Below, one piece after another: positions 55,358 through 63,810 of a stretch of DNA of 64,000 nt; the first letter of the stretch is position 1; each line of letters opens with the position of its first letter. The translations under genes were made by a program, and so were the position numbers. The notes under the pieces were generated by a model, which worked only from the letters and a program-made list of their open reading frames with translations, had not been told where the DNA came from and did not search any database. Source of the DNA: an uncultured Acidobacteriota bacterium (GTDB lineage: Bacteria; Acidobacteriota; Thermoanaerobaculia; Multivoradales; SZUA-115); assembly GCA_937867335.1 (NCBI GenBank), contig CALMKX010000193.1, positions 1 to 64,000 on the forward strand, read 5' to 3'.

Positions 55358-58186
55358 TCAGGGCTCTGCGTGGCGCTCGGTGCCCCACTTGAGGAACCGG
55401 CGCAGCTCGCGGGCCGTGGGGCCGCTGGCTTTCTCGAGGAAGGAGCCGAGGGAGCCGCAGTGCAGCAGCTCACCGCCGTGCACACCGCCTCCCGGCCCGA
55501 GGTCGACCACCCAATCCGCCCGGGCGATCAGGTCCAGGCTGTGCTCCACCACCACCACGCCGTCGCCGCGCTGCACCAGGCGGCGCAGCGTGCGGTAGAG
55601 AAGGTCAATATCGGCCAGATGGAGCCCGGTGGTGGGCTCGTCGAACAGGAAGAGCAAGGGTCGTGCGCTGGCCGGGCGATCGAGGAAGCTCGCCAGCTTG
55701 AGCCGCTGGGCCTCGCCGCCGGAAAGCGTGGAGGTCGGCTGGCCCAGCCGCAGATAGCCCAGCCCGACGTCCGTGAGCAGCTCGAGGCGGCGCAGCAGTT
55801 TCTTCTGGCCGGCGAAGAACTCGCGGGCTTCCTCCACGGTGAGCTCGAGGGCTTCGGCGATGTTCTTCGCGCGGAAGGTCACCCGGAGCACTTCCGGCCG
55901 GAAGCGATGGCCCTGGCAGCGGTCGCAGGTCACGGTGACGGGCGCCATGAACTGCATGTCCACCTCCACCACGCCGGTGCCCTCGCATTCCGGGCAACGG
56001 CCGTGATCGAGGTTGAAGGAGAAATGCGCCGGCGTGATGCCCCAGCTCTTGGCGGCCCCTTGGGCGGCGAAGAGCTGGCGGATCTCGTCGTAGGCCTTGA
56101 TGTAGGTGACCGGGTTCGAGCGGGTCGAGCGGCCGAGAGGGCGCTGGTCCACCAGCACCAGGTCCTCGACCTCACCGAAGCCTGCCAGGAGATCCACCTC
56201 TCCCGGCTCGACGTCCACCACTCCCCGGGAGCGCTGGTAGGTGCCGTAGAGCACGTTCTCCACCAGCGTCGACTTGCCGGAGCCGGAAACGCCGGTGATC
56301 GCCACCAGGGCCCCCAGGGGGAGCTCGAGGCTGACGTTCTTCAGGTTGTGGGCCCGGGCGCCGCGGACGGTGATCTTCGGCCGGTGCGCGAGCTCCTCCT
56401 CCAGGCTCTCCTGGCCGCGCTCGCGGCGGAAGCGGCGGAGATGGTCCCAGGCCTGGGTGGGCACCCGCTCGCGCAGGTAGCGGGCGGTGAGCGAAGCCTC
56501 GCTGGCGAGCACCTGCTCGAGGGTACCCTCGGCCATCAGGGCACCGCCTCGCTCGCCGGCCTCGGGCCCGAGATCGATCAGCCAATCCGCACCGGTGATC
56601 AGGGTGCGATCGTGCTCCACCACCAGCACGGTATTGCCCCGGCCGGCGAGCTCGCGCAGCAGCTCGAGCAGGCGATCGGAGTCCTGGGGATGCAAGCCGA
56701 TGGTGGGCTCGTCGAGCACGTAGAGCGTGCTGGTCAACCCCGAGCCCAGCGCCGCCGCCAGGTGGATGCGCTGCGTCTCGCCGCCGGAGAGGGTGCGCGC
56801 CTGCCGATCGAGGGTGAGGTAGTCCAGGCCCACGCGGTGGAGCACCTCGACCCGCCTTTCGACTTCTTCGATCAGGTGCCCGGCCACTTCCCGCTGGCGT
56901 GCCGTCCAGCTTCTTTCCGCGAGCCAGGAGCGCAGGGCCTCGATCGACAGGCCGCACAGCTCCGCCAGGTTGGCGCCGCCGAGCCGCACCGCCAGGGCCT
57001 CCGGCTTGAGCCGCGTGCCGCCGCAGGTGGTGCAAGGGTTGTAGGCCCGGTAGCGGGCCAAGAGCACCCGGACGTGGACTTTGTACGTGCGGCTCTCGAG
57101 CCAGGCGAAGAACTGGTCGAGGCTCACGAAGGAGCCGGTGCCGCTCCACACCCACTCCCGGGCCTCTTCTGGCAGCTCCTCCCAGGGCACCTCGAGGGGG
57201 ATGCGCCGGCGGCGCGCTGCGGCGTAGAGCTGGTCGTAGAGCTCCTCGTAGGCCGGAGAGTTCCAGGGGGCGATCGGCCGTTCGCGCAGGCTCTTTCGCG
57301 GGTCCGGAACCACGCGGTCGCGGTCGATGCCGATCACCCGACCGAAGCCCTCGCAGCTCGGGCAAGCGCCGAGCGGCGAATTGAAGGAGAACAGAGCCGG
57401 CACCGGCCGGCGCGCCTGGGCGCCGCAAACAGAGCAAGCGAGCTCGGCGCTGAACAGCCGGCGAGAGCCATCCTCGCCCCGGGCCTCTACCCGCCCCTCG
57501 CCCAGCCGGAACCCCTCCTCGAGGGCCGTCACCAGGGCCACGGGCACCTCGTCGCTCCGCGCGAAGCGCCCGAGGACCAGCGGCAGCGGGTCCCACTCCT
57601 TGGGCCAGTTCTCGCCGGGCTCCATCCGCACCACCTCGGAGCCCTCGAGGCGCCGGGCCCAGCCCTGGCGGATGAGCTCGGCGAGGGCCTCTCGCGCGCC
57701 CCTCTTGGGCCGCGGCAGGGGCACCAGCAGCGAGAATCTTCGCCCCACGACGCCGGCCGCCAGGGCCGCAGCGGCCTCGGCCGGCGTGTAGCGGGCCACC
57801 GGCCCGTGACCGTTCGGGCAGCCCACTTCGCCGAGATGGGTGAACAGCAGCCGCAGGACGTCGAGGGTCTCGGACAAGGTGCCCACCGTGGAGCGGGCGT
57901 TCTTCACGGCGTTCTTGGCCTCGAGGGCCACCGCCGGCAGGAGGTTGTCGATCGCCGCCACCGGCGGCCGCTCCATCTGGTTCAAGAACTGCCGGGCGTA
58001 GGTGGACATCGACTCCACGAAGCGCCGCTGCCCCTCGGCAAAGATGGTGTCGAAGGCGAGAGAGGATTTGCCTGCGCCGGAAGGGCCGGTCACCACCGTG
58101 AGGCGGCCGTGCGGCACATGGCAATCGATGCCCTTGAGGTTGTGGGTGCGGGCCTCGACGACCTCGATGGCGGGCGGCCTGGGCAT
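55358..58186 (-). CDS. uvrA: Excinuclease ABC subunit A-like protein
   Basis: 942 residues from ATG 58186 (MPRPPAIEVVEARTHNLKG); upstream in-frame sequence lies in the control region and is not conserved. Two ABC ATPase halves: Walker A GPSGAGKSS and GVSGSGKST, signatures LSGGETQRI and LSGGEAQRL, and Walker B YVLDEPTIGLHP and FLFDEPTTGLHL. Zinc-finger cysteines: CSVCGA with CPSCEG, NPCTTCGGT, and CPECEGTG with CDRCQGH. It detects DNA damage with UvrB. Details such as MERPPVAAIDNLLPAVALEAKNAV differ from typical UvrA1 sequences (SIEGLSPAISI), so it may be a divergent or second UvrA. Confidence 0.88.
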   Translation of the reverse strand: MPRPPAIEVVEARTHNLKGIDCHVPHGRLTVVTGPSGAGKSSLAFDTIFAEGQRRFVESMSTYARQFLNQMERPPVAAIDNLLPAVALEAKNAVKNARSTVGTLSETLDVLRLLFTHLGEVGCPNGHGPVARYTPAEAAAALAAGVVGRRFSLLVPLPRPKRGAREALAELIRQGWARRLEGSEVVRMEPGENWPKEWDPLPLVLGRFARSDEVPVALVTALEEGFRLGEGRVEARGEDGSRRLFSAELACSVCGAQARRPVPALFSFNSPLGACPSCEGFGRVIGIDRDRVVPDPRKSLRERPIAPWNSPAYEELYDQLYAAARRRRIPLEVPWEELPEEAREWVWSGTGSFVSLDQFFAWLESRTYKVHVRVLLARYRAYNPCTTCGGTRLKPEALAVRLGGANLAELCGLSIEALRSWLAERSWTARQREVAGHLIEEVERRVEVLHRVGLDYLTLDRQARTLSGGETQRIHLAAALGSGLTSTLYVLDEPTIGLHPQDSDRLLELLRELAGRGNTVLVVEHDRTLITGADWLIDLGPEAGERGGALMAEGTLEQVLASEASLTARYLRERVPTQAWDHLRRFRRERGQESLEEELAHRPKITVRGARAHNLKNVSLELPLGALVAITGVSGSGKSTLVENVLYGTYQRSRGVVDVEPGEVDLLAGFGEVEDLVLVDQRPLGRSTRSNPVTYIKAYDEIRQLFAAQGAAKSWGITPAHFSFNLDHGRCPECEGTGVVEVDMQFMAPVTVTCDRCQGHRFRPEVLRVTFRAKNIAEALELTVEEAREFFAGQKKLLRRLELLTDVGLGYLRLGQPTSTLSGGEAQRLKLASFLDRPASARPLLFLFDEPTTGLHLADIDLLYRTLRRLVQRGDGVVVVEHSLDLIARADWVVDLGPGGGVHGGELLHCGSLGSFLEKASGPTARELRRFLKWGTERHAEP

Positions 58187-58328
58187 GGGATGGGAGGCTC
58201 TCGCAGGCAGCGAGCCCGGTCGAGAGCAAGCCGCCATCTTAACCGCAAGCGGGCGCGAGAAGGCCGAAGCGGAGCGGCTCGGCAAGTGCGAGACAACGGC
58301 ACTTGGAGCGTGCTCTGAAAGGCCGAAT

Positions 58329-58349
58329 GATGACAACAAAATTGTCATC
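58329..58349. promoter_or_regulatory. Perfect inverted repeat upstream of the radical SAM promoter
   Basis: Arms GATGACAA (58329-58336) and TTGTCATC (58342-58349) are perfectly complementary around a 5-nt centre, CAAAA. The right arm abuts the -35 at 58350, so a bound repressor would block RNA polymerase. It also lies upstream of divergent uvrA and might control both. The arm sequence does not match a binding site I can assign. Confidence 0.65.
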
Positions 58350-58377
58350 TTGACTTTCATCTTGATGTCCGTACAAT
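58350..58377 (+). promoter_or_regulatory. Strong sigma70-like promoter of the radical SAM-MATE operon
   Basis: TTGACT (58350-58355), a 16-nt spacer and TACAAT (58372-58377): five of six consensus bases in each element. One of the best promoter matches in the window, in a locally AT-rich stretch. Expected start near 58384. Confidence 0.7.
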
Positions 58378-58532
58378 CGAGCGCAGATTCGTCTCAGGCG
58401 AGCCTCGCCGAGCATTCTGCGGTGGCATTGCGACTGCTCCGTGTTTTGTGCGGTCGAGCTGCGGCATTGCTTGGGGGCGGGCTCGTGGCAACTGTCGCCA
58501 CCTCCGGCGAGAAAGGCTCGAGTCCACACACC

Positions 58533-59861
58533 ATGGCCCACGCGCGCGAACTCGACATCCTTCTGGTGGTCCCCGAGAGCCCCTATCGAGTCGATCTCTT
58601 CCTCCAGCAGCCGATCGGCTTCCTGTACGCGGCCGAGATCTTGGCGCGGCAGGGGCATCGCGTTTCGATCCTCGACCTGCGGGTGAGCGAGCGGGAGCTG
58701 GGCGAGTACCTGGAGGCGCATCCCGTGCCCGACCTCGCGGTGGTGACCACCAGCACCTACGACCTAACCCAGTGCTACACCTGGCAGCTGGCCACGGCGG
58801 CGAGGGCCGTGAGGGAGCTGCGCGGGCACTGCCCCAGGGTGGCGATCGTCGGCGCCCACGGCACGCTCGATCCCCCGCTGACCTTAGCCGAGGTGCCCGC
58901 CGACTACCTGCTGGTGGGCGAGTACGAGCTGGCGATTCCCCAGTTCGTGGCCCAGTTGGAGGCGGGCATCGAGCCCAGCAACCCGGTCTTCCGACCTGCT
59001 GGCAAGCTCGATCTGGCCGCCCTGCCCGTGCCGGACTTCTCGCGCGTGCCCCAGAGGAGCTATCAGAGCTACCTGCCGGTGGCCGTACAAGAGCTCGAGC
59101 GCCAGGCCTGCGGCTTGCTCTTCGCCAACCGTGGCTGCCCCTTCACTTGCTCGTACTGCTACACCGCTTTCTTCGGCGGCACAGAGCTCCGCCTCCGGCC
59201 GGTGGAGCGAGTGCTCCAGGAGATGCGCTGCCTGAAGCGAGCGGGCGTGGACGCGGCCTTCTTTCTCGACTACACCTTCACGGCTCCCAAGCGCTGGCTC
59301 CACGAGCTGCTCGAGGCCAAGCAGGAGGCGGGCATCGCCCTCGAGTGGGGCTGCCAGACGCGCGCCCATCTGGTGGACCGCGAGATGCTGGCCGAGATGC
59401 GCAAGGCGGGCTGCCGGTGGATCTGGTACGGCATCGAGTCGCCGCATATCGCGAGCCTCAACCAGGCCAAGCCGATCTCCCAGCAGACGGCCGACCGCGC
59501 GGTCGCCTGGGCCTGCGAGGCCGGCATCGTGCCGATGGCCTTCATGCTGGTGGGCTTCCCGGGCGAGGACATCGAAGCCACGGCCGAATGGGCGGCCCGG
59601 CAGCCGTTCTTGTTCAGCCTCGAGCGGGTGCTGCCTCGCTATGGCACCTCGCTCTTCGAGCGCACCGGGGTGAGAATCGGCGGCATGAAGAGCTGGAACG
59701 AGCTCGAGCAGGCGGCAGCCGCTCTCAACCCGGATCGCGCTGAGGTCGAGCGCAGCTACGAGCGGCTGATCCAGCTGCCGAACTACTTCGGCAACCATCT
59801 GCCCGGCAACACCGACAGCCTCTGGCTGGAGGTAGCCGAGCCCGCGTTGGAGCTCGCCTGA
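58533..59861 (+). CDS. B12-binding radical SAM protein
   Basis: 442 residues from ATG 58533 (MAHARELDILLVVPESPY), downstream of the mapped promoter. The ribosome site is weak; longer in-frame starts fall before the transcript. Residues about 5-150 resemble a cobalamin-binding Rossmann domain (GFLYAAEILARQGHRVSILDL). The radical SAM motif CPFTCSYCY follows at about residue 202, and SAM-binding patterns such as GVDAAFFLDYTFT and WIWYGIESP come after. The family methylates or rearranges unactivated carbons. The substrate is unknown. The MATE gene follows at once, so a modified small molecule or export link is possible. Confidence 0.85.
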   Translation: MAHARELDILLVVPESPYRVDLFLQQPIGFLYAAEILARQGHRVSILDLRVSERELGEYLEAHPVPDLAVVTTSTYDLTQCYTWQLATAARAVRELRGHCPRVAIVGAHGTLDPPLTLAEVPADYLLVGEYELAIPQFVAQLEAGIEPSNPVFRPAGKLDLAALPVPDFSRVPQRSYQSYLPVAVQELERQACGLLFANRGCPFTCSYCYTAFFGGTELRLRPVERVLQEMRCLKRAGVDAAFFLDYTFTAPKRWLHELLEAKQEAGIALEWGCQTRAHLVDREMLAEMRKAGCRWIWYGIESPHIASLNQAKPISQQTADRAVAWACEAGIVPMAFMLVGFPGEDIEATAEWAARQPFLFSLERVLPRYGTSLFERTGVRIGGMKSWNELEQAAAALNPDRAEVERSYERLIQLPNYFGNHLPGNTDSLWLEVAEPALELA

Positions 59862-61252
59862 GCCAGGCAGAAGGGGAGCGCGTCGTATCGCCCGCCGGCC
59901 GCGACCTCGAGGGGCCGACGCGGCTGATTCTCCGGGTGGCGGGGCCGGTTCTCGCCGAGAGCCTGCTGCTCTACCTCACCCAGATGGTGGACCTCGCCCT
60001 GGTAGCGCCCCTGGGCGAGGTGGCCCTCGCTGCCGTGGGCCTCGCCATCCTGCCGCTCTATCTCTTCCTCGGGCCCGTGGTGGGTTTTTCGGTGGGCCTG
60101 GCGAGCCGTATCTCCCGCGCCACCGGTGCCGGGCGGGAGGACGAGGTGGAGCGGCTCACCCGCCATGGTCTGCTGATCGGGCTGCCCCTCGCGCTTCTGG
60201 TGGCGGGCGCGCTGGGCCTCGGGGCAAGCGCGGTGGTGCGGCTGATGGGCGCCGAGCCCGCGGTGCAGGGCCCAGCAGCGGCCTACCTCCGGCTCTCGAG
60301 CCCCGGTCTCGCCGCTCTCTTCCTTTCGATCGTGCTGGGAACCGCCATCACGGCGGCCGGCCTGCCCCGCATCCCCCTGCTCTTCCGGGGCGGTGGCAAC
60401 CTGCTCGGCATCCTGCTCGAGTGGTTGCTGATCTACGGCCACGGCGGCCTGCCGCGGCTGGGCCTCGCTGGGGCCGCGCTAGCTGGCAGCTTGGCGAGGG
60501 TGATCGCTTGCGCGGGTCTCTTGCTCTGGCTGCTGCGTCGCCGCCGCGGCAGCCGCATCGATCCGGCACGGCTCCCGGGTGTCGATCGTCAGACCTGGAA
60601 GAGCATCACGGCCGTGGGGCTGCCGGCTGCTCTCGACCGCGTGCTCGACGCCCTCAACTACCTGCTCTACACCCGGTGGATTGCGGCTCTGGGCACAGCT
60701 GCCGTGGCCCAGCACTATGTTGTGTACAACCTGCAGGAGCTGCCCTTCATGGTGGCCATGGCGCTGGCCACCGGGGTGGGGGTGGCGGCGGGGCAGCAGC
60801 TGGGCGGGGGGTCGGAACAGGGAGCTCGCGAGGCAGCCTACCGAGGCGGGGCGCTGGCCCTGGGAGCGGCGGTTCTGGTGGTGGCTCTCACCCACTTCTT
60901 CCCCGAGGCCTGCCTCCATTTCTTCACCCCCGGGGCTCGGCCGGAGCCGGCCCAGGTGGCCGTGCTGCAGGTCTCGGGCTGGGTGCAGTTGCCGATGATG
61001 GTGGCCGTGGTGTTCCAGGGCGCCTTGGGCGGCGTGGGCGACACCCGCGCCCTGGTGTGGATCTCGGCCCTCGGCGGCTGGTTGGTGAGGCTGGGCCTGG
61101 TCTGGCTGTTGGCTTTCGCGGCCGGCTGGGGCCTGGCCGGTGCCTGGGTGGCCGCCGGTCTCGACTGGGCCCTACGCCTGGTCCTTCTCGGCCAGCGAGT
61201 CCGCCGGCGGAGGTGGTTGGGGGCGAGCGAGGAACCAGCATTCGCGCGATAG
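59858..61252 (+). CDS. MATE family exporter, probable CTG start
   Basis: 464 residues if started at CTG 59858, which overlaps the radical SAM stop as CTGA and has GGAG 5 nt upstream. The only ATG/GTG/TTG alternative, GTG 59936, lacks a ribosome site and would remove the ~26-residue lead-in to helix 1 (ending GPTRLILRVAGP). About twelve membrane helices follow in two six-helix halves. MATE features: LTQMVDLALVAPLGEVALAAVG in helices 1-2 and the VGLPAALDRVLDALNYLLY start of the second half. It exports organic cations or drug-like compounds using Na+ or H+. Co-transcribed with the radical SAM gene. Confidence 0.85.
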   Translation: MSQAEGERVVSPAGRDLEGPTRLILRVAGPVLAESLLLYLTQMVDLALVAPLGEVALAAVGLAILPLYLFLGPVVGFSVGLASRISRATGAGREDEVERLTRHGLLIGLPLALLVAGALGLGASAVVRLMGAEPAVQGPAAAYLRLSSPGLAALFLSIVLGTAITAAGLPRIPLLFRGGGNLLGILLEWLLIYGHGGLPRLGLAGAALAGSLARVIACAGLLLWLLRRRRGSRIDPARLPGVDRQTWKSITAVGLPAALDRVLDALNYLLYTRWIAALGTAAVAQHYVVYNLQELPFMVAMALATGVGVAAGQQLGGGSEQGAREAAYRGGALALGAAVLVVALTHFFPEACLHFFTPGARPEPAQVAVLQVSGWVQLPMMVAVVFQGALGGVGDTRALVWISALGGWLVRLGLVWLLAFAAGWGLAGAWVAAGLDWALRLVLLGQRVRRRRWLGASEEPAFAR

Positions 61253-61277
61253 ACTGGGCAACGAGGAGGTTCAGTCC

Positions 61278-62906
61278 ATGCCGCGATGTTCGATTCCGCT
61301 TCTGCTGGCACTCACCCTGGCTTCCAGCGCCCGAGCCGAGGATTTCTGCCCGGCCGGAGGCGGCGACACCCGCACGGCGCTGCTGCTGTCAATCAACGAC
61401 GTCTACCGGATCGAAGGTCTGGAAAGCGGCTCGGTGGGCGGCCTGGCGCGAGTGCGCAGCCTCCGCCGGGAGCTCGAGCGCAGCCATCCGGACCTGCTGA
61501 TGCTCCATGCCGGGGACCTGCTCTTCCCCTCCCTCGCCAGCCGCATCTTGAAGGGCGAACAGATGATCGCCGTGCTCAATGCCCTGGACGGCGACTCCGG
61601 AGCCGTCGATCGCCGGATGTTCGTCACCTTCGGCAACCACGAGTTCGACGAGAACAACCTCGCCGACGCCGGAACCCTGAACCAGCGGCTCAAGGAATCG
61701 CAGTTCACCTGGCTCGCCGGAAATCTGGCCTTCGCGCAGGATGACCAGGGTAAGCCCCTGGTGGGCGGCAAGAACGTCGTGCCCAGGGCGCTGATCGAGA
61801 GCGGCGGCATCAAGGTGGGGCTCTTCGGGCTCACCATCCCGATGGAAAAGGTGCAGTATGTGAGCGACTTCGCTGGCCCCGAGGCGACCGCTCGTAAGCT
61901 CAGCGCCGAGCTTCGAGCGGCGGGGGCCGAGGTGGTGGTGGCCGTGACTCACCTGAACGCGGCGGACGACCGCCGCCTGCTCGAGCGCCTCGGGGCGGCC
62001 GGGCCGGACCTCATCGTGGGCGGCCACGACCACGAGCGGATGGCCCAGGAGGTGGGCGGGCGCTGGCTGGTGAAGGCCGACGCCGACGCCCGCAGCGCGG
62101 CTCTGGTGTGCCTGGTCAAGCGCAAGGACGGCCGACTCGAAGTCCGCCAGGAGAACCGCGCTCTCGCGGCCGCCAACCCGCCTCCGGACCCGGAAGTGGA
62201 GAAGCTGGCCGACGCCTGGCAGGACTTTCACGCGCTCTCTTTCTGCCACCGTGCCGGAGCCCGGCCCGGCTGTCTGAACGAGGAGTACGGCCGCACCCGT
62301 ACCGTGCTCGAAGCCGAGGAGAGCAAGATCCGCGGTCGCGAGACCTCGCTGGGGGATTGGGTGACGGACCAGATGCTGGCGACTTTCCGCTCCTGCGGGG
62401 CCCAGGCGGCGTTCATCAACTCCGGCTCGCTGCGCCTGAACCACGACCTCGCCGCCGGCACGGTGCTCACGCGGCGCCATCTGGAAGAACTGGTGGCCTA
62501 CAAGACGCCGCTCTATCTGCTGACGGTCGACGGCAGCATCCTCCAGATGGTGGCCGAGCAGGCCGTTCGTGCCTGGCCCGGCAGCGGCAGCTGGTTGCAG
62601 ATCTCCGGCTTCGGCTTCCGCCACCTGACTCAGCCGCGCCAGGCAGTCGACGTGAGCCTGGGACCGCCGGAGACGTCGCCCCGGGTGCAGCCGGGCCAGA
62701 TTGTGAAAGTGGTGACCGGCGACTACCTGCTCAACCCGGCCCTCGGCGATCAGGATGGCTACAGCTTCCTCACCAAGGACCTCATCACCCCCTGCGAGGC
62801 CAACGGCCGAGATCTCAAGGAGATCCTGGTCCAGGCCCTCAAAGCCGCCGAGCCCCTGGGCATCGCTCCGGTCGCGGAGGGACGGATCGTCCAGCAGGAG
62901 CGGTGA
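61278..62906 (+). CDS. Secreted 5'-nucleotidase/metallophosphatase
   Basis: 542 residues from ATG 61278 with GGAGG about 9 nt upstream; a longer in-frame start at 61140 lies in the MATE gene. Signal peptide at 1-20 (ending SSARA). The metallophosphatase domain has LLSINDVYR, MLHAGDLLF, VTFGNHEFD, AVTHLN and VGGHDHE, so all metal-ligand blocks are present. The C-terminal 5'-nucleotidase domain has FINSGSLRLNHDL and YKTPLYLLTVDG. Periplasmic hydrolysis of nucleotides or related phosphoesters is expected. Cysteines (SFCHRAGARPGC, RSCGA, TPCEA) may form disulfides. Confidence 0.9.
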   Translation: MPRCSIPLLLALTLASSARAEDFCPAGGGDTRTALLLSINDVYRIEGLESGSVGGLARVRSLRRELERSHPDLLMLHAGDLLFPSLASRILKGEQMIAVLNALDGDSGAVDRRMFVTFGNHEFDENNLADAGTLNQRLKESQFTWLAGNLAFAQDDQGKPLVGGKNVVPRALIESGGIKVGLFGLTIPMEKVQYVSDFAGPEATARKLSAELRAAGAEVVVAVTHLNAADDRRLLERLGAAGPDLIVGGHDHERMAQEVGGRWLVKADADARSAALVCLVKRKDGRLEVRQENRALAAANPPPDPEVEKLADAWQDFHALSFCHRAGARPGCLNEEYGRTRTVLEAEESKIRGRETSLGDWVTDQMLATFRSCGAQAAFINSGSLRLNHDLAAGTVLTRRHLEELVAYKTPLYLLTVDGSILQMVAEQAVRAWPGSGSWLQISGFGFRHLTQPRQAVDVSLGPPETSPRVQPGQIVKVVTGDYLLNPALGDQDGYSFLTKDLITPCEANGRDLKEILVQALKAAEPLGIAPVAEGRIVQQER

Positions 62907-62954
62907 GAGAGTTGTCTCGAGTCAGGGTGCGGGCTAACCTATGAAGCGAGCCGC

Positions 62955-62961
62955 AAAGGAG
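62955..62961 (+). promoter_or_regulatory. Ribosome-binding site that favours a TTG start in the next gene
   Basis: AAAGGAG lies 6 nt before TTG 62968. The in-frame ATG at 62941 has no such site, and a candidate promoter just upstream (TTGTCT 62912-62917, N17, TAACCT 62935-62940) would start transcription near 62947, after that ATG. Confidence 0.55.
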
Positions 62962-62967
62962 CAGGAC

Positions 62968-63810
62968 TTGAGCCAGCGACTGGAGATCACTCTGGAAGGC
63001 AGAGACGAGGACGGCGGCCACGTGCCTCTCGCCACTTTCATCCAGCAGCTGCAGTTGCTTTCGCAGGCCTTGGCGAAGATCGATCGCAGCCTCTCGCCGA
63101 CTCGCCAGCTGACTACTCGCTTTCGGGTAGTCGATCTCGGTCACTCGAGTCCAGCCCGGGTACTCCTTGAAGCGGCGCCGCGGAAGGGTGCTCCGGTCCG
63201 AGGCCCTGCCATCCTGCTGAACCTGTTCCTGGCTCTCTCCCAGATCGACTCCGCCGATCCGGCCGGGGCGAGTCTCGAGAGCGACTTCCTCGAAGATCTG
63301 AAAGGGATGGCTCAGCCCATCGGAGACCAGCTCAAGAGCCTCTCCTTGGCGCTGGACGGCAAGCAGTTCCGCTTCTCCCAGGATTTCAAGGCCAGGGTCG
63401 AGCGCCTCCTGCAAGTTGTCCGATTCGGCGTAGGCTTTCTGCGCGGCAGATTGGAGGCGATCAACCTGCACGCTGCAGCGAACTACTTCAGGCTCTATCC
63501 AGTGACAGGTCCAGAGCGGGTCACCTGCCGCTTCTCCCCTGAGCTCGCTGGGCAGGCTGTCTCCGCGGTGGGTCACTATGTCGAGGTGCGAGGCATTCTG
63601 CACTACCGCGCCGAACAGCCGTATCCGAGCGAGCTCGACGCCAAGGAGATCCACATCCTGGACCTTGGGCCAGAGGTGAGCTGGGCCGACCTCCACGGCG
63701 CGGCCCCCGCCATCACCGGGGGGCTGTCCGCGGAAGAATGGATCCGAGCTCGGCGCGAGGCGCTCGAGGAAGAGCTCAGCGTCCTGCTGGAGCCCCGAGC
63801 CGTCGCGTGA
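62968..63810 (+). CDS. Unrecognised protein coupled to a PIN-domain gene
   Basis: 280 residues from TTG 62968 (or 289 from ATG 62941). I do not recognise the family. The protein is soluble, with an N-terminal strand-helix part (LEITLEGRDEDGGHVPLATFIQQLQLLSQAL), a Leu/Ala-rich middle, and a C-terminal part with ELDAKEIHILDLGPEVSWADL that looks like a beta-rich fold. The stop overlaps the start of the PIN-domain gene (GTGA). That coupling suggests a two-component unit, perhaps an antitoxin-like or regulatory partner of the nuclease. It is not a short DNA-binding antitoxin of a known type. Confidence 0.75.
   Translation: MSQRLEITLEGRDEDGGHVPLATFIQQLQLLSQALAKIDRSLSPTRQLTTRFRVVDLGHSSPARVLLEAAPRKGAPVRGPAILLNLFLALSQIDSADPAGASLESDFLEDLKGMAQPIGDQLKSLSLALDGKQFRFSQDFKARVERLLQVVRFGVGFLRGRLEAINLHAAANYFRLYPVTGPERVTCRFSPELAGQAVSAVGHYVEVRGILHYRAEQPYPSELDAKEIHILDLGPEVSWADLHGAAPAITGGLSAEEWIRARREALEEELSVLLEPRAVA

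Larger units (their letters stand above)
58187..58532. other. Divergent control region uvrA / radical SAM, 346 nt
   Basis: Contains a perfect inverted repeat (58329-58349) and an adjoining strong promoter (58350-58377) for the plus strand. In-frame starts upstream of the promoter (such as ATG 58002 or 58365) cannot be translated from that transcript. The leader from about 58384 to the ATG at 58533 is about 150 nt. It contains no recognised riboswitch, although the downstream protein may bind B12; a cobalamin element was looked for and not seen. Confidence 0.6.

Noticed and set aside
55370-58318. A 982-residue open frame antisense to uvrA
   Set aside because: Shadow of uvrA with low-complexity composition and no recognisable motif.
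58002-58532. Long N-terminal extension of the radical SAM gene (in-frame ATG at 58002 or 58365)
   Set aside because: It runs through uvrA and the promoter/operator; the expected transcript starts near 58384, after these codons.
58378-58532. Cobalamin riboswitch in the radical SAM leader
   Set aside because: No B12-box-like sequence or multi-stem core could be recognised in the ~150 nt.
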